The notes under the pieces were generated by a model. That model saw only the letters and a list, made by a program, of their open reading frames with translations. It was not told the DNA's origin and made no database searches. The translations under genes were made by a program, and so were the position numbers. 64,000 nt of DNA from Amycolatopsis alba DSM 44262 (GTDB lineage Bacteria > Actinomycetota > Actinomycetes > Mycobacteriales > Pseudonocardiaceae). Positions within the stretch are counted from its first letter, which is position 1; each line of letters begins with the position of its first letter. Shown here one piece after another: positions 7,871 to 15,940 of the stretch. The stretch spans positions 5,199,602 to 5,263,601 of the forward strand of contig NZ_KB913032.1 of NCBI RefSeq assembly GCF_000384215.1. Direction: 5' to 3'.

Positions 7871-9403
7871 ATGGGTGCTCGGGGTTCCTTGGCCCGCCAG
7901 CTCCTCGTGTGGCAACTGGTAGTCGTCAGCTGCCTACTGTGCGCGGTGGGCGTACTGGCCGTCACCCAGGCGGGGAACAACTTCCGCACCACCGAGGGAC
8001 GCCGGGTGCTCTCGGTCGCGGAGACCGTCGCGGCGCAGAGCGTCGTGGGCGACCTCGAAAACGGCCCGTTCGAACTCGCCGCGCCCGCCGAGACCGCGCG
8101 GAGCTTCTCCGGGGTCGATTTCGTCGTCATCGCCGACTCCCAGCGCTATGTGCTCGCTTCGCCGTATCCGGATCAGCTCCGGAGCACGCTCGACATCGGG
8201 GACAGCACCGTCCTTTCCGGACGGTCGTGGGTCGGCGAACTGGACGGTTCGATCGTGGCGCACGTCCCGGTGCTCGACGAAAAGGGCGGCAAGGTGGTCC
8301 GCATGGTCGCGGCGGGCTCGAAGTCGCCCGGTTTCTTCGCCGGTTTCCTCGACTCGCCGGACAACGCCCTGCGGGTGCTGGGGGTCGCGCTGGTGATCGG
8401 CGTGAGCGGTTCGCTGCTGCTGGCGCGGCGAGTGAAGAACCAGACGCTCGGCCTGGAACCGCACGAGATCACCGCGCTGGTGGAGAACCGGGAGGCGCTC
8501 CTGCACGGCATCAAGGAGGGCGTCGTCGGGCTGGACCCGCAGCACCGGATCACCCTGGTGAACGATCAGGCCCGCGCGCTGCTGGCCCTGCCGGACGACG
8601 CCGTCGGCCGGTCGGTCGAGGACCTCGACCTCAACGAGCGGATCCGCGACCTGCTCACCGGCCGCGCGACCGGCGCCGACCAGATCGTGCTGAGGCAAGG
8701 GAAGGTGCTGACGCTGAACCGGATGCCGATCGACGTGCGGGGTGCCGTCGTCACCCTGCGGGACCGCACCGATCTGATGACCCTGCGGGACGAACTCGAC
8801 GCCAGCAGGCACGCCACCGACACGCTGCGGGCGCAGGCGCACGAGTTCAGCAACCGGCTGCACACCATCTCCGGGCTGCTGGAACTCGGTGAGTACGACG
8901 AAGTCCGCGGCTACGTCAGCCGGATCAGTTCGGCGCAGGGGGAGTGGCGCGCGGAGGTCGGTTCGCGCGTCGGCGATCCGGCGGTCGCGGCGCTGCTGAT
9001 CGCGAAGGCGTCGCTGGCGGCGGAACGCGGGGTCGGGTTGCGGATGGCCCCGGACAGCGAACTGGACCGCGTCGAGGACGCGCTCTCCACGGATTTGGTG
9101 ACGGTGCTGGGAAATCTCGTCGACAACGCCCTGGATGCCTTGGGTGGCGAGCAGGGCTGGATCGAGGTCGGTGTGTGGCAGGAGGAGGACGAAGTGCGGG
9201 TCGAGGTCCGCGATTCCGGGCCGGGAGTCGCGCCGGAGATCGCCGAGGAAGTGTTCGAGCACGGCTTCACCACGAAGGCCGCGGCGCACGGACAGCGCGG
9301 TCTCGGGCTCGCGCTGATCCGGCAGGCGTGCGTCCGGCGCGGCGGTTCCGTCGAGGTGCACAACTCCGGCGGCGCGGTGTTCACGGCGAGGTTGCCGCGA
9401 TGA
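7871..9403 (+). CDS. CitA/DcuS-type sensor histidine kinase
   Basis: 510 aa from the ATG five bases after GGAGG. It has a first membrane span at about 12-32, an extracytoplasmic sensor loop (about 33-165, PASP/PDC-like with EGRRVLSVAETVA and VVIADSQRYVLASPYPD) and a second span at about 168-187. A cytoplasmic PAS domain follows (GIKEGVVGLDPQHRITLVND). The dimerisation helix carries the phospho-accepting motif HEFSNRLHTISGLLELG, typical of CitA/DcuS kinases. The C-terminal ATPase has NLVDNALDAL (N box), DSGPGV (G1) and GQRGLGLALI (G2). It likely senses the acid imported by TctABC. The frame stays open far upstream, but only this start has a ribosome-binding site. Confidence 0.93.
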   Translation: MGARGSLARQLLVWQLVVVSCLLCAVGVLAVTQAGNNFRTTEGRRVLSVAETVAAQSVVGDLENGPFELAAPAETARSFSGVDFVVIADSQRYVLASPYPDQLRSTLDIGDSTVLSGRSWVGELDGSIVAHVPVLDEKGGKVVRMVAAGSKSPGFFAGFLDSPDNALRVLGVALVIGVSGSLLLARRVKNQTLGLEPHEITALVENREALLHGIKEGVVGLDPQHRITLVNDQARALLALPDDAVGRSVEDLDLNERIRDLLTGRATGADQIVLRQGKVLTLNRMPIDVRGAVVTLRDRTDLMTLRDELDASRHATDTLRAQAHEFSNRLHTISGLLELGEYDEVRGYVSRISSAQGEWRAEVGSRVGDPAVAALLIAKASLAAERGVGLRMAPDSELDRVEDALSTDLVTVLGNLVDNALDALGGEQGWIEVGVWQEEDEVRVEVRDSGPGVAPEIAEEVFEHGFTTKAAAHGQRGLGLALIRQACVRRGGSVEVHNSGGAVFTARLPR

Positions 9404-10062
9404 TCCGGGTGCTCGTCGTCGACGACGATTTCATGGTCGCGAAAGTCCACAGTGGATACGTCGCGCGCACGGAGGGCTTCGCCGTGGTCGGGGTCGCGCA
9501 CACCGGCGCCGACGCGCTCCGCCTGGCGCGGGAGCTGAAACCGGACCTGGTGCTGCTGGACGTCTACCTTCCCGATCTTGACGGGCTTTCCGTGCTGCGG
9601 GAACTGCGCGCGACCGAGGACGTCGACGTCATCCTGATCACCGCGGCGACCGACGTGGAAACCGTGCGGCAGGCGATGCGGGGCGGGGTCCTGCACTATC
9701 TGATCAAGCCGTTCGAGTACGCGTCTCTGCGTGATCAGCTCACCCATTTCGCGTCGCTGCACCGGCGGCTGGACCGGCTGGCCGAGGCCGGGCAGGCCGA
9801 CGTCGACCAGGTCTTCGGCTCGCGGCCGAGCGCGAAACCGGTGCTGCCCAAGGGGCTCACCGCCGAAACCGCGCGGCTGGTGGAGACCGCGCTGCGCGGC
9901 GCGTCCGGCGGGATTTCGGCGAGCGAATGCGCCGAGGCGACCGGCGTCGCGCGGGTGAGCGCGCGCCGGTACCTGGAGCATTTCGTGGCGACGGGGAAGG
10001 CCGAGGTGACCCTGAAGTACGGCGGAACAGGACGCCCCGAACGGCGCTACCTCTGGTCCTGA
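9400..10062 (+). CDS. CitB/DctR-type response regulator
   Basis: 220 aa, overlapping the kinase gene by four bases (ATGA). The receiver domain (1-125) has the acidic pair VVDDD, the phospho-acceptor Asp in LVLLDVYLPDLDGLS, the conserved Thr/Ala region LITAATD and the Lys in YLIKPFEY. The C-terminal part has a helix-turn-helix of the CitB type (GISASECAEATGVARVSARR) followed by a wing (GGTGRPERRYLW). With the kinase it should control the divergent tctCBA operon. Confidence 0.94.
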   Translation: MIRVLVVDDDFMVAKVHSGYVARTEGFAVVGVAHTGADALRLARELKPDLVLLDVYLPDLDGLSVLRELRATEDVDVILITAATDVETVRQAMRGGVLHYLIKPFEYASLRDQLTHFASLHRRLDRLAEAGQADVDQVFGSRPSAKPVLPKGLTAETARLVETALRGASGGISASECAEATGVARVSARRYLEHFVATGKAEVTLKYGGTGRPERRYLWS

Positions 10063-10113
10063 CACCCCCGGCCCCCTGCCGCGTTTCGCCCTCTGAATGC
10101 GGCAGGACACCGC

Positions 10114-10252
10114 ACTCGCGTGATCAGAGCCGGAACACGCGTGCTTGAAGCCGGAACTCGCGTGATCAGAGCCGGAACTCCGAGTGCGGCGTCCAATCAC
10201 GTGAGTTCCGGCTCCAATCACACGTGTCACGTGTCTGATCACGCGAGTTACG
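10114..10252. repeat. 21-bp tandem repeat with inverted copies
   Basis: Three head-to-tail 21-bp units (10114-10134, 10135-10155, 10156-10176) start ACTCGCGTGATCAGAGCC or a close variant. Degenerate inverted copies (AATCACGTGAGTTCCGGCTC, GATCACGCGAGTTACG) follow to about 10252. The array fills most of the gap between convergent genes. The same unit forms a larger array at 40012-40184. No protein is encoded here. Confidence 0.8.
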
Positions 10253-10285
10253 CCTTCACCCTCGGCGATCCCTGCGGTTAGCCGA

Positions 10286-11071
10286 CTAATCGCGTGGGGT
10301 GAGGAGGGTGTTCAGGGTGCCGTAATCGACGGAGTTCTCCAGACTCGAGTAAGTACCGATCGAGAAGAGCTCACGTGCGCTGTCCCGCACGACGGCGTAC
10401 GCGGACTGGCTGATGCCGGAACCGACGCTCACCCGCGCGACCCCGAGTCCGGCCAGTTCCTTGACGCTCGGCGCGCCAGGGTGGGCCATCACGTTCACCG
10501 GCGCGTCGATGCCTTCGACGAGCGCGGTGATCACGGCGGGATCGGTGGCGCCGGGGACGAAGATGCCGTCCGCTCCCGCCGCCAGGTACGCGGTCGCGCG
10601 CTCCAACGTTTCCGGCACCCCGCCGAGGCCCCTGAGGAAGGTGTCGATCCGGGCGTTGACGAACACCTCGTCACTCGCCGCGCGGGCCGCCGCGATCCGC
10701 GGGACCACGTCTTCGGGCGGACGTGGACCGTCCTCGATGTTGATCCCGACCGCGCCGACCGCCACCACCGCGGCGACGGTTTCGGTGACGCCCGCGGGGG
10801 TGTCCGCGTGCCCGCCCTCGATGTCCGCGGTCACCGGAACCGTTGTCACGCGGGCGATCCTGGCGATCAGGTCCACCGCGAGGTCGCGGCCGAGCAGGTC
10901 GCCGTCGGGGGCGCCGAGGCTCCACGCCACCCCGGCGCTGGTGGTGGCGATCGCCGCGGCACCCGCGTCTTCGATGATCCGGGCGCTCGCGACATCCCAC
11001 GCGTTGGCCAGCACCAGCGGGCGGGCCGGGACATGCAGGGAGCGGAACAGCCGGGCGTTGTCGGTCGTCAT
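10286..11071 (-). CDS. isocitrate lyase/PEP mutase superfamily protein
   Basis: 261 aa, an (alpha/beta)8 enzyme of the phosphonomutase/isocitrate lyase type. Visible signatures are RPLVLANAWDVASARIIEDAG near the start, AIATTSAGVAWSLG, the Mg-binding region VTADIEGG and VGINIEDG, and then NARIDTFLRG. It lacks the KKCGH loop of true isocitrate lyases, so it fits the short oxaloacetase/PEP-mutase-like group of unknown substrate. It starts 17 bases after the TetR gene stop on the same strand, so the two are probably co-transcribed. Confidence 0.88.
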   Translation of the reverse strand: MTTDNARLFRSLHVPARPLVLANAWDVASARIIEDAGAAAIATTSAGVAWSLGAPDGDLLGRDLAVDLIARIARVTTVPVTADIEGGHADTPAGVTETVAAVVAVGAVGINIEDGPRPPEDVVPRIAAARAASDEVFVNARIDTFLRGLGGVPETLERATAYLAAGADGIFVPGATDPAVITALVEGIDAPVNVMAHPGAPSVKELAGLGVARVSVGSGISQSAYAVVRDSARELFSIGTYSSLENSVDYGTLNTLLTPRD

Positions 11072-11088
11072 GGGAGTCAGTCCAGCAG

Positions 11089-11655
11089 CTATGCGACATC
11101 CTGGTCTGGCGGATTCGCGACCTCGACGTCGATGCGGAGCCCGGCGATCAGCCTGGCGAGGCCGTACTCGAAGGAGGCGGCCGGATCCTCGGTGTGGTCG
11201 CTCTCGGCGTGCTGCTGTTCGTCGATCGCGCAGCCGAGGGTGTACCGGCTGATGGCGAGGATCGCGTGCGCCGCGTCACTTTCGTCGAAACCGGCCGCCA
11301 GCAGCGGTTTGATCAGCGGTGTCATCGCTGCTCGCTCCGTGGGCCGGGTGCCCGCGTGCAGCCGGGCGCCGTCCCGGTAGGACAGCAGCGTGCGCCGGAT
11401 GGTGCGGGCCCGCCGGGCCAGCCACTCGGCCCAATCGCCCATCGCGGCGGGATCGTCCAGCGGGGCGAGCTGCTCATCCAGCATGGTTTCGGCCATCTGA
11501 TCGAGCAACGCCTGCTTGCTCTTGAAGTGCGTGTAGAGCGCGGGACCCCGCACGCCGAGCTTCTCCCCGAGTCTGCGCAGGCTCAACCCGTCCAGCCCGA
11601 CCTCGTCGAGGAGTTCGAGCGCGGCTCGAACGTAGCCATCCCGTCTCACGACCAT
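11089..11655 (-). CDS. TetR-family repressor of the adjacent MFS exporter
   Basis: 188 aa starting MVVRRDGYVRAALELLDEVG at the ATG at 11653-11655, chosen over an upstream in-frame start because AAGGTG lies five bases before it. The helix-turn-helix is LRRLGEKLGVRGPALYTHFKSK (split here: LRRLGEKLGVRG, PALYTHFKSK). The C-terminal domain (LDEQLAPLDDPAAMGDWAEW, ending in GLRIDVEV) resembles the tetracycline-repressor type TetR_C. A 32-bp palindrome lies between it and the divergent exporter gene, as in classical tetR/tetA arrangements. Confidence 0.9.
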   Translation of the reverse strand: MVVRRDGYVRAALELLDEVGLDGLSLRRLGEKLGVRGPALYTHFKSKQALLDQMAETMLDEQLAPLDDPAAMGDWAEWLARRARTIRRTLLSYRDGARLHAGTRPTERAAMTPLIKPLLAAGFDESDAAHAILAISRYTLGCAIDEQQHAESDHTEDPAASFEYGLARLIAGLRIDVEVANPPDQDVA

Positions 11656-11702
11656 GGGCACACCTTTGCCCGTCCGTATCGACCTTGACAACCCGTAATG
11701 AT

Positions 11703-11734
11703 CTTATCACTGTTAAGACCTTAACGATGATAAG
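11703..11734. promoter_or_regulatory. 32-bp TetR operator
   Basis: Arms CTTATCACTGTTAAG (11703-11717) and CTTAACGATGATAAG (11720-11734) are inverted repeats with two mismatches around a 2-base centre. The site is AT-rich against a GC-rich background. It lies 48 bases from the TetR start and 13 bases from the exporter start, so one bound dimer pair could repress both directions. Confidence 0.82.
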
Positions 11735-11747
11735 AAGGGCAGGTAGG

Positions 11748-13115
11748 ATGATCGGAAGTCCCGATGACGAGCGCATAACCCCCGCGTTGTGGGGGATGGC
11801 GTCGATCCTGACCGTCGGCGGATTCCTGTCGATGTTCACCTCGACCGTCGTCAACGTCGCGCTCGGCACGATCGCGGCCGGATTCCGTGCACCGCTCGGT
11901 ACCGCTCAGTGGATCGCCACCGGCTATCTGCTGGCGCTCGCCGCGATGGTGCCGGTGAGCGGCTGGGCGAGCCGCCGCTTCGGGGCGGCCAGGCTCTGGC
12001 TGGTGTGCGTCGGTCTGTTCGCGGCGCTCTCCGCGCTCTGCGCGACGGCGACGTCGATCGAGACGCTGATCGTTTTCCGTGTCCTGCAAGGCGCCGCCGG
12101 CGGGCTGCTGGTCCCGGCGGGCCAGATCCTGTTCGCGATGACGGCGGGACCGAAGCGGCTCGGCCGGATGATGGCCGTGCTGAGCATCCCGATCTACCTC
12201 GCCCCCGTGCTCGGCACCCTGGCGGGCAGCGTGCTCACCGAACGGTTCGGCGTGCCGTGGCTGTTCCTGGTGAACGTGCCGATCTCGGTGCTCAGCTTGC
12301 TGCTGGGCCGGAAATGGCTGCCACGGGAAAGGCCCGCCGACCCGCAGCCGCTGGACCGGCGCGGCGTGGCCCTCACCGTGACCGGCCTGCCGTTGCTCGT
12401 CTACGGCTTCGCCGAAGCCGTCCCGATCGCGGCTGTCGCCGGGGCGATCCTGCTCGCCATTTTCGCGGTCGGCGCGTTGCGATCGCCTGCCCCGTTGCTC
12501 GATCTGCGGCTGTTCCGTGACCGCGCGTTCTCCTCGGCCGCCGCCGTCATCTTCGGCATGGGCGCCGCGCTGTTCGGTGCGATGATCGTCCTGCCGCTGT
12601 ACTACCTCGACGTCCGGCACGAAAGTCTCCTCGCCACCGGGTTCCTGACCGCACCGCTGGCACTCGGCACGGTGCTGGCGCTGCCGCTCGCGGGCAGGCT
12701 GACCGACCGGGTCGGCGGCGCGCGGGTGATCTTCGCCGGGCTGATCGTCACGATCATCGGGACGGTGCCGCTCGCCCTGCTCACCGGATCCGACGACTAC
12801 TGGTGGTTGTCGGCCGTGCAGTTCGTCCGCGGCTGCGGAATCGGGCTGACCACCACCCCGGCACTCGCCGCCGGGCTGAGGTCGGTGGCCAAGGAGCGAA
12901 TTTCCCACGCGATGCCGCTGTTCGCCATGCTGCAACGGATCGGCGGCTCCTTCGGGACGTCGATCCTGACCGCGGTCGTCTCCGCGCGTCTCGCCGCCGC
13001 TCCGGGGACCGCGGCGGCCATCGCGGACACGCATCGGTGGATCGTCGGGATGACCGCGATCCTGCTGGTCCCGTCGTGGCTACTCGTCCGCGCCGAACTG
13101 TCCAAAGTGGACTAG
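11748..13115 (+). CDS. MFS multidrug exporter, DHA2/EmrB-QacA type
   Basis: 455 aa from the ATG following AGAAGGGCAGG; in-frame ATGs further up lie inside the operator. It has about 12-14 membrane helices. Family motifs are STVVNVALGTIAAGF (motif with Asn near TM1), QWIATGYLLALAAMVPVSGW (TM2 and motif A region), RVLQGAAGGLLVPAGQ (TM4) and APVLGTLAGSVLTERFGVPW (antiporter motif C region). It is divergent from a TetR repressor with a shared operator, so expression should be induced by a drug or metabolite that binds the repressor. The substrate is unknown. Confidence 0.92.
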   Translation: MIGSPDDERITPALWGMASILTVGGFLSMFTSTVVNVALGTIAAGFRAPLGTAQWIATGYLLALAAMVPVSGWASRRFGAARLWLVCVGLFAALSALCATATSIETLIVFRVLQGAAGGLLVPAGQILFAMTAGPKRLGRMMAVLSIPIYLAPVLGTLAGSVLTERFGVPWLFLVNVPISVLSLLLGRKWLPRERPADPQPLDRRGVALTVTGLPLLVYGFAEAVPIAAVAGAILLAIFAVGALRSPAPLLDLRLFRDRAFSSAAAVIFGMGAALFGAMIVLPLYYLDVRHESLLATGFLTAPLALGTVLALPLAGRLTDRVGGARVIFAGLIVTIIGTVPLALLTGSDDYWWLSAVQFVRGCGIGLTTTPALAAGLRSVAKERISHAMPLFAMLQRIGGSFGTSILTAVVSARLAAAPGTAAAIADTHRWIVGMTAILLVPSWLLVRAELSKVD

Positions 13116-13230
13116 CGGGCCGCGGTGGGTTTGTTCCCGTCCAGGCGATGCCGAAGGTTTCGAATCCCGTGGGCCGGTCTCCGCCGTGGCATTCGGGACA
13201 CTCGGTGGACAACGCCGTAGGCTCAGGGGA

Positions 13231-14433
13231 ATGAGCACGGCATCCACCTCGGAGCATCCGATGGTCGAAACCCGGCACCAGACCCAGCTGCTCACGCTGC
13301 TGAGGGACGAAGGGCCGATGTCACGGGTCGAGCTGGGGGAGCGGTTGGAGCTGCCGCGTGCCAGGGTGGGCGCCGAGGTCGCGCGCCTCGCCGAAGTCGG
13401 CCTCGTCGAAACCGCGGGCCCGTCGGCGAGCCGGGGCGGCAGGCGGTCCACGCTGGTGCGGCTGGCGGGTGACCTGCGCGTGCTGTCGGTCGACGTCGGC
13501 GCGACGTCGGTCGGGGTCGCCCTCACCGACGCTTCGTGCGAGGTGCTGGTGCACACCGTCGAGGACTGCGACGTCCGCCAGGGGCCGCATGCGGTCCTCA
13601 AGCGCGTGACAGCCCTGGCGGAGAAGATTCGCGAAGAGGCGCCGGGCAAGCTGATCGCCGCCGGGATCGGCCTGCCGGGGCCGGTGAGCTTCGCCGAGGG
13701 CATGGCGGTCGCACCGCCGATAATGCCTGGCTGGGACCGGTTCTCCGTGCGCGACCATCTCGGCGGGCTGCTGCGCTGCCCGGTCACCGTCGACAACGAC
13801 GTGAACTCGATGGCGCTCGGGGAGCGGCACGCCGGGGTCGCCCGCTCCATTGACGATCTGGTGTTCGTCAAGATCGGTACGGGTATCGGCTGCGGGATCG
13901 TGCTGGGCGGCAAGGTGTACCGCGGCGTCGCGGGCACCGCGGGCGACATCGGGCACATCCGCCTCGACGACTACGGGCCGACCTGTGCCTGCGGGGAGAC
14001 GGGCTGCCTCGAGGCGTACTTCGGCGGCGCCGCGCTGGCCCGCGACGGACTGACGCTGGCCCGCAGCGGCCGGTCGACCTATCTCGCCGACGTCGTGGCG
14101 GCCCGCGGCGCGATCACCGCCCAGGACGTCGGCCGCGCGGCGGCGTCCGGCGACTTCGGCGCGGTCAACCTGATCCGCGACGGCGGGCGGCGGCTCGGCC
14201 AGGTGGTCGCCTCGCTGGTGAGTTTCGTGAACCCCGGCATGGTCGTGATCGGCGGCGGCGTCGCGCAGCTCGGGCATCAGCTGCTCGCCGAGATCCGCAG
14301 CTCGGTCTACCGGCGGTCGCTGCCGCTCGCGACCGGGAACCTGCCGATCGTGCTGTCCGAACTCGGCGACACCGCCGGGGTTATCGGCGCCGCCTGGTCG
14401 GCCACGGACCGGGCCTTCACGCTGAGCAGCTGA
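13231..14433 (+). CDS. ROK-family regulator/sugar kinase homologue 1
   Basis: 400 aa from the ATG after CAGGGGA. Residues about 15-80 form a winged helix-turn-helix (QLLTLLRDEGPMSRVELGER, VGAEVARLAEVGLVET). The ROK domain follows: DVGATSVGVALTD (phosphate loop), GIGLPGPV, VDNDVNSMALGE, KIGTGIGCGIVLGG. The zinc motif is GHIRLDDYGPTCACGETGCLE, with Cys in the CACGETGC pattern. Together they indicate a sugar-responsive repressor of the NagC/XylR class. A gap of 244 bases separates it from the second ROK gene. Confidence 0.9.
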   Translation: MSTASTSEHPMVETRHQTQLLTLLRDEGPMSRVELGERLELPRARVGAEVARLAEVGLVETAGPSASRGGRRSTLVRLAGDLRVLSVDVGATSVGVALTDASCEVLVHTVEDCDVRQGPHAVLKRVTALAEKIREEAPGKLIAAGIGLPGPVSFAEGMAVAPPIMPGWDRFSVRDHLGGLLRCPVTVDNDVNSMALGERHAGVARSIDDLVFVKIGTGIGCGIVLGGKVYRGVAGTAGDIGHIRLDDYGPTCACGETGCLEAYFGGAALARDGLTLARSGRSTYLADVVAARGAITAQDVGRAAASGDFGAVNLIRDGGRRLGQVVASLVSFVNPGMVVIGGGVAQLGHQLLAEIRSSVYRRSLPLATGNLPIVLSELGDTAGVIGAAWSATDRAFTLSS

Positions 14434-14636
14434 CGGCTCGTTGACCGCCCGACGGCACGTTGGGCATCCACGCGATTCCGATTAGTAACGTCAAGATCGT
14501 GCAGACTTTCGCTCGAAAAGTACGAAAGCCTGTGCCGATTTGGACGGCTATTCGGGTGATGGCGGGCTTTAGTCGACATTTCTGTCCTGTTGTCACCTTG
14601 ACGGGTGACACGCACCACCCTACTTTCGCTGGCTAA

Positions 14637-14653
14637 GTAACAAAGTTTGTTAC
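14637..14653. promoter_or_regulatory. 17-bp perfect palindrome, candidate ROK operator
   Basis: GTAACAAAGTTTGTTAC reads the same on both strands around a central G/C. It ends 24 bases before the GTG of the second ROK regulator, the first gene of the ABC transporter operon. ROK repressors of the XylR/NagC class bind AT-rich palindromes of this kind, so autorepression of the operon is likely. A weaker repeat TGTCACC...GGTGACA lies just upstream at 14591-14610. Confidence 0.75.
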
Positions 14654-14677
14654 GGCCGACTCGTAAGTGAGGGATGT

Positions 14678-15940
14678 GTGGCGGTGACGGAATCCGGGCG
14701 GCTCGACCCGGTCAGCCCACGCACGGCGAACGGCGCTGACGGGTTCTCGGCGGGAAAACGTACCTCGAACCTCGCAGCGCTCCTGCGGGCGTTGCGCGCG
14801 GGGCCGCTCTCGCGTACCCAGCTCGCGGCGCGCTGCGGGCTCACCAAAGCGGCCGTCTCCGGGTTGACCACCGAGCTGACCGAACGCGGCCTCGTCCGCT
14901 CCGCCGGACTCCAGGGTGGCGGCAACGGCAGGCCCAGCCAGCTGGTCGAGCTGAACGGCGCCAGCGCCTGCGGGCTCGCGCTCAGTGTCGAGGCCGACCG
15001 CTTCGCCGCCGTCGTCACGAACCTGGACGGCACCGTCGTCGCCGAACGCACGGAGACCGCCGACGTCGCCGCGCTCGGACTGCACCGGAGCATGGACGAA
15101 CTCGCCTTCCTCGCCGGACAGGTGCTGCGCGACGACCAGCCGGTCGGCGTCACGGTGTCCGTCCCCGGCCTGGTCGACTCGGCCGCCGCCGTGCTGCGGT
15201 TCGCGCCGACCCTGCGCTGGCGCGACGCCGAGATCGCCGACCTGCTCGCCGCCCGGCTCGGCCTGCCGGTCGACGCCATCGCGGTCGACAACGAAGCCAA
15301 CCTCGGCGCGATCGGCGAGGCGGTCGCCGGCGTCGGCCGCGGTGTGCGCGAGCTCTTCTACCTCAGCGGCGGGATGGGCGTCGGCGGCGGACTCGTGTCC
15401 GGCGGCGCGATCCTGCGCGGTGCCAGGGGTTTCGCCGGCGAGGTCGGGCATATCGCCGTCGACCCGTCGGGCGAGCAGTGTCACTGCGGCCGCGTCGGCT
15501 GCCTGGAGACCAAGGCCGGGCTCAACGCCGTCCTGCGCGGCGCCGCCTCACCCGGCGACCCGCTGCACGATCCCGCGCTCGGCGTCGACGGCCGGGTCGG
15601 GCTGCTCAAACACCGCGTGCAGCGCGGTGACCAGCGCGCCGTCGGGGCGGTCTCGGAACTCGGGGTCGCGCTCGGCATCGCGGTGTCCACTGTGGTCGAC
15701 GTCCTCGACCCGGACGTCGTCGTGCTCGGCGGCTACTTCGCCGAACTGGGCGAATGGCTGGTCGAACCGGTGCGCCGCGAACTGTCCGCGCGTCCGCTCG
15801 GGCACGAGCCCGCGTGCCGCGTCGAGCCGTCGCCGCTGGGCACCACCGCCCCGCTGCGCGGCGCCGCGCATCTCGCCATCGAACGGCTTTTCGCCGATCC
15901 GACGCTAGTTCCCACCACGGCCGAGGAGGCTCCGGCATGA
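14678..15940 (+). CDS. ROK-family regulator 2, heads the sugar ABC operon
   Basis: 420 aa from a GTG preceded by GTGAGGG; a second GTG two codons on is possible. The winged helix (about 28-85) reads LAALLRALRAGPLSRTQL, LTKAAVSGLTTELTERG. The ROK domain has VTVSVPGLVDSA, VDNEANLGAIGE, YLSGGMGVGGGLVSGG and the zinc-site motif GHIAVDPSGEQCHCGRVGCLE. It overlaps the ATPase gene by four bases (ATGA), so repressor and transporter are made together, and the 17-bp palindrome precedes it. Confidence 0.92.
   Translation: MAVTESGRLDPVSPRTANGADGFSAGKRTSNLAALLRALRAGPLSRTQLAARCGLTKAAVSGLTTELTERGLVRSAGLQGGGNGRPSQLVELNGASACGLALSVEADRFAAVVTNLDGTVVAERTETADVAALGLHRSMDELAFLAGQVLRDDQPVGVTVSVPGLVDSAAAVLRFAPTLRWRDAEIADLLAARLGLPVDAIAVDNEANLGAIGEAVAGVGRGVRELFYLSGGMGVGGGLVSGGAILRGARGFAGEVGHIAVDPSGEQCHCGRVGCLETKAGLNAVLRGAASPGDPLHDPALGVDGRVGLLKHRVQRGDQRAVGAVSELGVALGIAVSTVVDVLDPDVVVLGGYFAELGEWLVEPVRRELSARPLGHEPACRVEPSPLGTTAPLRGAAHLAIERLFADPTLVPTTAEEAPA

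Noticed and set aside
10286..11071. True isocitrate lyase or PEP mutase
   Set aside because: The protein is short and lacks the KKCGH catalytic loop, so only superfamily membership is supported.
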